From Bacteroidales bacterium (GTDB lineage: Bacteria > Bacteroidota > Bacteroidia > Bacteroidales > JAQUTK01), in contig JAQUTK010000014.1 in the NCBI GenBank assembly GCA_028709785.1, positions 1 to 64,000 on the forward strand: a stretch of 64,000 nt of DNA, read 5' to 3'. Positions 59,686 through 64,000 of the stretch are shown here, in pieces; position 1 is the first letter of the stretch; every line of letters begins with the position of its first letter. The translations under genes and the position numbers were made by a program. Under the pieces are notes generated by a model, which was not told the origin of the DNA, searched no databases, and saw only the letters and a program-made list of their open reading frames with translations.

Positions 59686-61734
59686 TTACTCTTTTATTTC
59701 AACAAATTCCGGCTCGTAAGGATCAATTGTGAATTTGTCAATATAGTTTTTGTCCAAGAGCAAACTTCTCGATTTTCCTTTCAATGAGATCGTTTTAGGT
59801 TCACCGCTGACATTCAGATACAGGTAGTGGTTTTTGTCAATCTTCCTGGCCATTACACCTGATGGAACATCCGGACCTTTTCTAATGCCCAACTCACTGA
59901 TAAGCTCTTCAAGCAGTGGATTCAGAATATTGCCATCAGCAGGAAGCCCAACATATATGGCCCGACCTTTACCGTATTTGTGAGAGGTCATAATCGGATA
60001 ATCTTTATCTAAACTGGTGATGTTCCCTACAACTTCAGCTCCTTTGGGTTCAATCACATCAAACCGTGTTGATTCCGTATCAATGGCTTTCCCTTTGTAT
60101 GTACATTCAATTTTTTTCCCTTTATATGATTTCCTAGATATTTCATTGAGTGCTTCCGTTTCTTCAAAACTGGCCACCCTTATGCCGAAAACATCATTCA
60201 ATCGCCCGGGGTGTGTGGAAGCAAAGACTTTTCCTGTTTCGTCAACAACTGCCGAATTACTTGTCATTATAACAGTACCCCCATTATTCACATAATCTCG
60301 TATTTTTATAGCAGTTGCTTCATCCATGACTGTTACACCCGGAACAAAAAGCAATTTATACTGTAAAGAACTTCGGCTGATCTCGACAATTTTAGTATCC
60401 ATGTTTCGCCAATATAACAAATCCCAACATGCTTGCAATTGATTGTCTTGTTGTACTTGGAAAGAACTGCTCGCAATCTGGCTTGGAAAAGAAAAAGCCA
60501 GACCCACTTCTGCCTGCGGTTTGTATGGGAAGTATTTTCCAATCTTTTTAAACTCGGATGCAATTTTCTTATATTCGTCATATTTACGGTTGGGTATTCC
60601 GTCCCAATCCAGCATTCCTTCCAGATACTGCTCTTCACCGGCCCACATACTTTGCCAGGTCCATCCGCAGACCATCTGATTTCCATACATTAGCGTAGCA
60701 TAAGCAGACTTTCGAATAGAATTAGGTACGGCAGTCATGGTCGTAAACTCACTACACCAGAAGGGGGTTGTATTTTCAAACTGGATCCGTGAGATTCCAA
60801 AGGCGGAATTCATGACCCCCCAATTAGTCGTTAAAGAGTTTCCCGGATAGAATCCTGCACCATGTCGTGTCATTTTACCTGAATAGGCAATCTCCGAATA
60901 ATCAAAGTATTTTAATGAACTGTAGTACCATGCATTGGTATTTGTCAATACACCGGGAGCATTGGACCTTACTTTGTCGAGCACTTTGATCAAGAGCTGA
61001 TTTATTTCATCAGATATAAACCGACGAAAATCAAGAATTCTTTCAGGAGCACCGCTCACAGAACCTGATACCGGAAGCCCTACTTCTTCGAAATTATTAA
61101 TTCTACGTGACCAACGCTGCCCTGCCCAAGCTGAGTTTAAGTTTTCAGAAGTAACGTATTTCTTCTTTAGCCAACTAACAAATCTCTCTCTTACAGTCTC
61201 TGAGTAAGATATCGGACCATCACCGGACTCGTTATCGATTCCGAAGGCCAATAAGGCCGGATGCTTTGCGTACCGTTTGCTTATCATATCAGTATATCGC
61301 AAAGCATATTTTTGATAGTTTGGATCGCCAACATCATCCATATAACGATGATTGGGGTAAAGCTGATTTCCACTTGGATCAACAATATTGATGGATGGAA
61401 ATTTGTTGTGTAGCCAGATTGGTGCAGGACGTATTGCTATGTCCAGAATCACTTTGATTCCGGCTTGATCCATCATGTCCATCACCTTATCAAACCACTC
61501 GAAGTCAAACTGTCCCTCTACAGGTTCATAACTATCCCAAGCCAAATGCCCCATACGGACAACATTAAACCCGGCAGCTTTCATCTGCTGAATATCACTT
61601 TGAATTTTCTCAAGATTCTTATCATCATGTGGATGATAATTAGCTCCTACATACAATCCCTGCGCTTTTGACACGAAGCAAAAAAAGAAAGAAATTGCAA
61701 ACAACATCAAAAGTAGGCTCTTACTCGTTTTCAT
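59686..61734 (-). CDS. GH42-family beta-galactosidase-like enzyme
   Basis: This 682-residue secreted enzyme has a signal peptide (1-25, ending SKAQG). The GH42 TIM barrel (about 26-395) has acid/base E169 in FGIDNESGDG and nucleophile E329 in FWCSEFTTM. A trimerisation-like Rossmann domain covers about 400-610 and a small C-terminal beta domain about 620-682. Most GH42 enzymes are intracellular, so the signal peptide suggests periplasmic or surface action on galactose-containing oligosaccharides. It follows GH39 by 7 bp and forms the promoter-proximal part of the PUL with it. Confidence 0.9.
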   Translation of the reverse strand: MKTSKSLLLMLFAISFFFCFVSKAQGLYVGANYHPHDDKNLEKIQSDIQQMKAAGFNVVRMGHLAWDSYEPVEGQFDFEWFDKVMDMMDQAGIKVILDIAIRPAPIWLHNKFPSINIVDPSGNQLYPNHRYMDDVGDPNYQKYALRYTDMISKRYAKHPALLAFGIDNESGDGPISYSETVRERFVSWLKKKYVTSENLNSAWAGQRWSRRINNFEEVGLPVSGSVSGAPERILDFRRFISDEINQLLIKVLDKVRSNAPGVLTNTNAWYYSSLKYFDYSEIAYSGKMTRHGAGFYPGNSLTTNWGVMNSAFGISRIQFENTTPFWCSEFTTMTAVPNSIRKSAYATLMYGNQMVCGWTWQSMWAGEEQYLEGMLDWDGIPNRKYDEYKKIASEFKKIGKYFPYKPQAEVGLAFSFPSQIASSSFQVQQDNQLQACWDLLYWRNMDTKIVEISRSSLQYKLLFVPGVTVMDEATAIKIRDYVNNGGTVIMTSNSAVVDETGKVFASTHPGRLNDVFGIRVASFEETEALNEISRKSYKGKKIECTYKGKAIDTESTRFDVIEPKGAEVVGNITSLDKDYPIMTSHKYGKGRAIYVGLPADGNILNPLLEELISELGIRKGPDVPSGVMARKIDKNHYLYLNVSGEPKTISLKGKSRSLLLDKNYIDKFTIDPYEPEFVEIKE

Positions 61735-61741
61735 ATTGCTC

Positions 61742-63337
61742 TTACTGTTTTATCAATTTTAGGAAGAGAACATCATTTTCCCTCATATCAAGTTCTTTTT
61801 TAAAGGGTTGATTTGCTTTCACCTCAATTGTTTCAGTTGAGATGGCTGAGCCATTATTTTTTTTCTTCAAGAAATCAACCTGTTGTCTGTTAAGTTGTTG
61901 TGGTTTACCCATATCAATATAATCTGTATATGAATCATTCACACGATAACCCACTTTATAAATCTCCATCGTATATTTTCCTTCCGGCACATTAGAAACT
62001 TTTACTGACACCTTGCCCTTTGATTTTGAGGGCAAGTCTTGTATATAATATTTCTGATTATGTACTGAATCACCCGGATGCGTATTCGTAAAATCCCAGC
62101 AAAGGACTTGCACACCGCCATTATCAGTTTTGCTTGCCCACGAACGTGTATCCGAATTTTTTAATTCCGTTTTTCCGAGTTTATTCAGAAACTGATAAGC
62201 ATAAAACGCCGATTTGGGGATACCTTGAATCGTAAGTAATCCAAATCCTCCATGAAAAGGAGTGAAGCGTGGTCCAGGCTCTTCAAAAACATCCGTAAAC
62301 ACCCAGTAAGACATGGAATTAGCTGCATTACCTACCTGCTTTATTTTTTCTAATATATAGGCTGCCTCATGATAACTATCATGAAGAGGGTCAGCCGGAG
62401 TATAAGAGGAACTCCATTCTGTATAATGTAATTCCAATTTATTTTTCGTTGAAGCATCAATCTCTTTACGCGATTGAAGTACGTCACCGCTCACACTCAT
62501 CGGATCTTTACTCAATACGGTGCCACCATTACCATATTCATCAAGGAATCCTTGTTTCACACCATATGAATGGGTACTTATAAAATCGATAGGTAAATTG
62601 TTTTTTGTGCAATATTCTATCATTTCACTTTCCCACGCCGCACCAGCTGTGCCAGGTCCGCCTACTTTGTAATCAGGATTTACACTTTTAACAGCCTGCA
62701 CAGAATATTTGTACAATTTAAAATACTCCTCTTGTGTACCAGTCCAGAATCCCGGAGAAAGATTTGGTTCATTCCATACTTCAAAATACCATGTTTTTAC
62801 CTCTTCAACACCATAACGTTCGGTAAAATGTTGTGTCAGATTGCGTATAAGATCTCCCCATTTGTTATAATCCTTAGGAGGAGTAACATTTCCTCTCCAC
62901 CAAAAAATGGTTTGACTGCCACTTGCAAGAGCAGAAGGCATAAAGCCAAGTTCTACAAAAGGTTTTATCCCTATCGACAGTAAATAATCAAACAATGCAT
63001 CAATGTACATATAGTTATATTGAGAATTTCCTTTGTTGTCTTCAGTATAGACAGCCATATCATCCGTTAACAGACCATGCATGCGAATATATTTAAAATC
63101 ACACTCTTTTTTTACAAATGCCAATTGCTGTTGCCAGTCAGCTCGAAGACCTTCATTGGCTCTGCCGGCTCCAACACATTGCTTGAACATTGTATTTATA
63201 AGACCATTCTCCAAATTATAATCAACACTGATTATCCGGTGAGGTATTTCCGCTTTGTTGCTCTTTTTACTCACTGCAAAAGCAGAGTTCGTAGCCACAA
63301 GGGCTGTTACAAGTAAAAGAAAATGACTTAATTTCAT
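61742..63337 (-). CDS. GH39-family glycosidase
   Basis: This 531-residue secreted enzyme has a signal peptide (about 1-21). The GH39 TIM barrel (about 33-400) has acid/base E190 in VWNEPNLSPGF and nucleophile E307 in YTEWSSSYTP. A C-terminal beta-sandwich follows (about 405-531). GH39 members are beta-xylosidases, alpha-L-iduronidases or exo-acting arabinosidases/galactosidases; the PUL context favours an arabinose- or galactose-directed activity (inference). It is separated from the partial GH2 gene by 107 bp and from GH42 by 7 bp. Confidence 0.9.
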   Translation of the reverse strand: MKLSHFLLLVTALVATNSAFAVSKKSNKAEIPHRIISVDYNLENGLINTMFKQCVGAGRANEGLRADWQQQLAFVKKECDFKYIRMHGLLTDDMAVYTEDNKGNSQYNYMYIDALFDYLLSIGIKPFVELGFMPSALASGSQTIFWWRGNVTPPKDYNKWGDLIRNLTQHFTERYGVEEVKTWYFEVWNEPNLSPGFWTGTQEEYFKLYKYSVQAVKSVNPDYKVGGPGTAGAAWESEMIEYCTKNNLPIDFISTHSYGVKQGFLDEYGNGGTVLSKDPMSVSGDVLQSRKEIDASTKNKLELHYTEWSSSYTPADPLHDSYHEAAYILEKIKQVGNAANSMSYWVFTDVFEEPGPRFTPFHGGFGLLTIQGIPKSAFYAYQFLNKLGKTELKNSDTRSWASKTDNGGVQVLCWDFTNTHPGDSVHNQKYYIQDLPSKSKGKVSVKVSNVPEGKYTMEIYKVGYRVNDSYTDYIDMGKPQQLNRQQVDFLKKKNNGSAISTETIEVKANQPFKKELDMRENDVLFLKLIKQ

Positions 63338-63444
63338 TCTGAATTTGTTTATTTAATTAGTATATAATCGGGATAAAAAAGAGTCCTCTATTATTTAGTT
63401 TTTATCACACGCACATTTGTTATAACCTATTGTATCTTTCTCTT

Positions 63445-64000
63445 TCAGTTACTTTTCTCAGATGAAGATTTGATGGTTAAACGATCGCTGGATAACCCCG
63501 GCGAAGTAATTGTAAGCTGAATATCGCCAGCACTGTGTGTACTTTTTATTACCACTAATGCACGCCCGTGCCATGCTTTACGTGTATTACCCACATACTG
63601 TTCGCAGTCTTTCAAATCGGCATTGTCTAGACCTGCAATTATACCGGGACCCTCAATTTTGAAATTCAAATGATTAGTGGCATTCGGTTGAAATACCCCA
63701 TCCTTGTCAGTTAATTCCACAGTTACGTATGATAAGTCCTGCCCGTTGGCAAGTATCTCTTTTCGGTCAGCTTTGAGCTTAATTTTGGCAGCATCACCTG
63801 CTGTTTGCAGTACGGTTGATTCCATTTCCTGATCATTTTCAATCCCAACCGCCTTAAGTGAACCCGGAAAATATGGAATAGAAAAAGTTGCTTTATACTG
63901 CTGATCACGGGTGGTTGGCTGTTCACCAATTATTTTGTTGTTCAGGTATAGTCTTACTTTCGGATATTTGGAATATACTTCAACCTGAACTGTTTTCCCT
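63445..64000 (-). CDS. GH2-family enzyme, C-terminal part (cut by the window edge)
   Basis: The frame is open from the right edge to the stop at 63445, giving about 184 residues starting KTVQVEVYSKYPKVRLYLNN. It contains a DUF4982-like domain (LYLNNKIIGEQPTTRDQQYK) and a terminal Ig-like domain (FKIEGPGIIAGLDNADL). These are the usual last domains of large GH2 beta-galactosidases; the GH2 enzyme at 50780-53233 ends the same way. The catalytic part lies beyond 64000, and internal ATG codons (e.g. at 63825) are not the start. It is probably the upstream gene of the PUL transcript. Confidence 0.85.
   Translation of the reverse strand, partial: GKTVQVEVYSKYPKVRLYLNNKIIGEQPTTRDQQYKATFSIPYFPGSLKAVGIENDQEMESTVLQTAGDAAKIKLKADRKEILANGQDLSYVTVELTDKDGVFQPNATNHLNFKIEGPGIIAGLDNADLKDCEQYVGNTRKAWHGRALVVIKSTHSAGDIQLTITSPGLSSDRLTIKSSSEKSN

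Noticed and set aside
1-64000. tRNA or rRNA genes
   Set aside because: No cloverleaf-like sequence with a 3' acceptor or rRNA-conserved stretch was noticed on either strand. A covariance-model scan would be needed to exclude them fully.

Overview
This 64 kb window comes from the chromosome of a saccharolytic member of the Bacteroidales. The evidence is -7 promoter boxes of the TAnnTTTG type, a hybrid two-component regulator of the polysaccharide-utilisation type (HTCS), many secreted or lipidated glycoside hydrolases (GH), a transporter-associated protein of the PG0541 family, and one GH2 enzyme that ends in what looks like a type IX secretion C-terminal sorting domain. The last point favours a T9SS-bearing lineage (Dysgonomonadaceae/Porphyromonadaceae-like) over Bacteroides itself. 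Genus and species cannot be fixed from the sequence alone.

Layout. 1-2.7 kb: the tail of an unknown plus-strand gene and a convergent GH2 enzyme. 3-9.7 kb: housekeeping genes, namely a DUF5063/3'-5' exonuclease/rlmI operon, divergent mntH, a small winged-helix protein and mutS2. 9.7-13.1 kb: two GH43 enzymes, one of them double-domain. 13.3-21.7 kb: a four-gene minus-strand cluster in the order propeller, MG2, MG2, propeller. Its members are recent duplicates, with a tract of about 670 bp identical between the two MG2 genes. 22-28.7 kb: HAD hydrolase, GH43, methylglyoxal synthase, GH95 fucosidase and a DUF418 membrane protein. 28.8-35.4 kb: a TetR-controlled RND efflux operon (TetR, TolC-like, adaptor, pump, PG0541-like).

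35.6-40.5 kb is an AT-rich accessory block. It holds a Fic protein, a 650-residue HEPN-type protein, the last ~45 codons of a restriction-modification methylase fused by deletion to the front of its XRE regulator, and then 1.2 kb of non-coding DNA full of direct and inverted repeats. It looks like a decayed defence island. 40.5-46.1 kb is a plus-strand cluster of XRE-cupin regulator, PLP aminotransferase, DUF4914 P-loop protein, Sua5/YrdC threonylcarbamoyl-AMP synthase and beta-carbonic anhydrase. I know of no described pathway with this composition, and it is my best candidate for a new system.

46.3-64 kb is a polysaccharide-utilisation locus on the minus strand: GH2 (partial at the right edge), GH39, GH42, the HTCS sensor-regulator, GH127, GH2, GH141-like plus PDZ, and GH29. 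No SusC/SusD pair lies inside the window. The enzyme set points to an arabinose-, galactose- and fucose-containing plant cell-wall glycan. A shared sequence (GAATTC, then AACCCTAAG) upstream of GH127 and GH2 is a candidate HTCS operator.

I saw no rRNA, tRNA, CRISPR array, transposase or integrase gene in the window.
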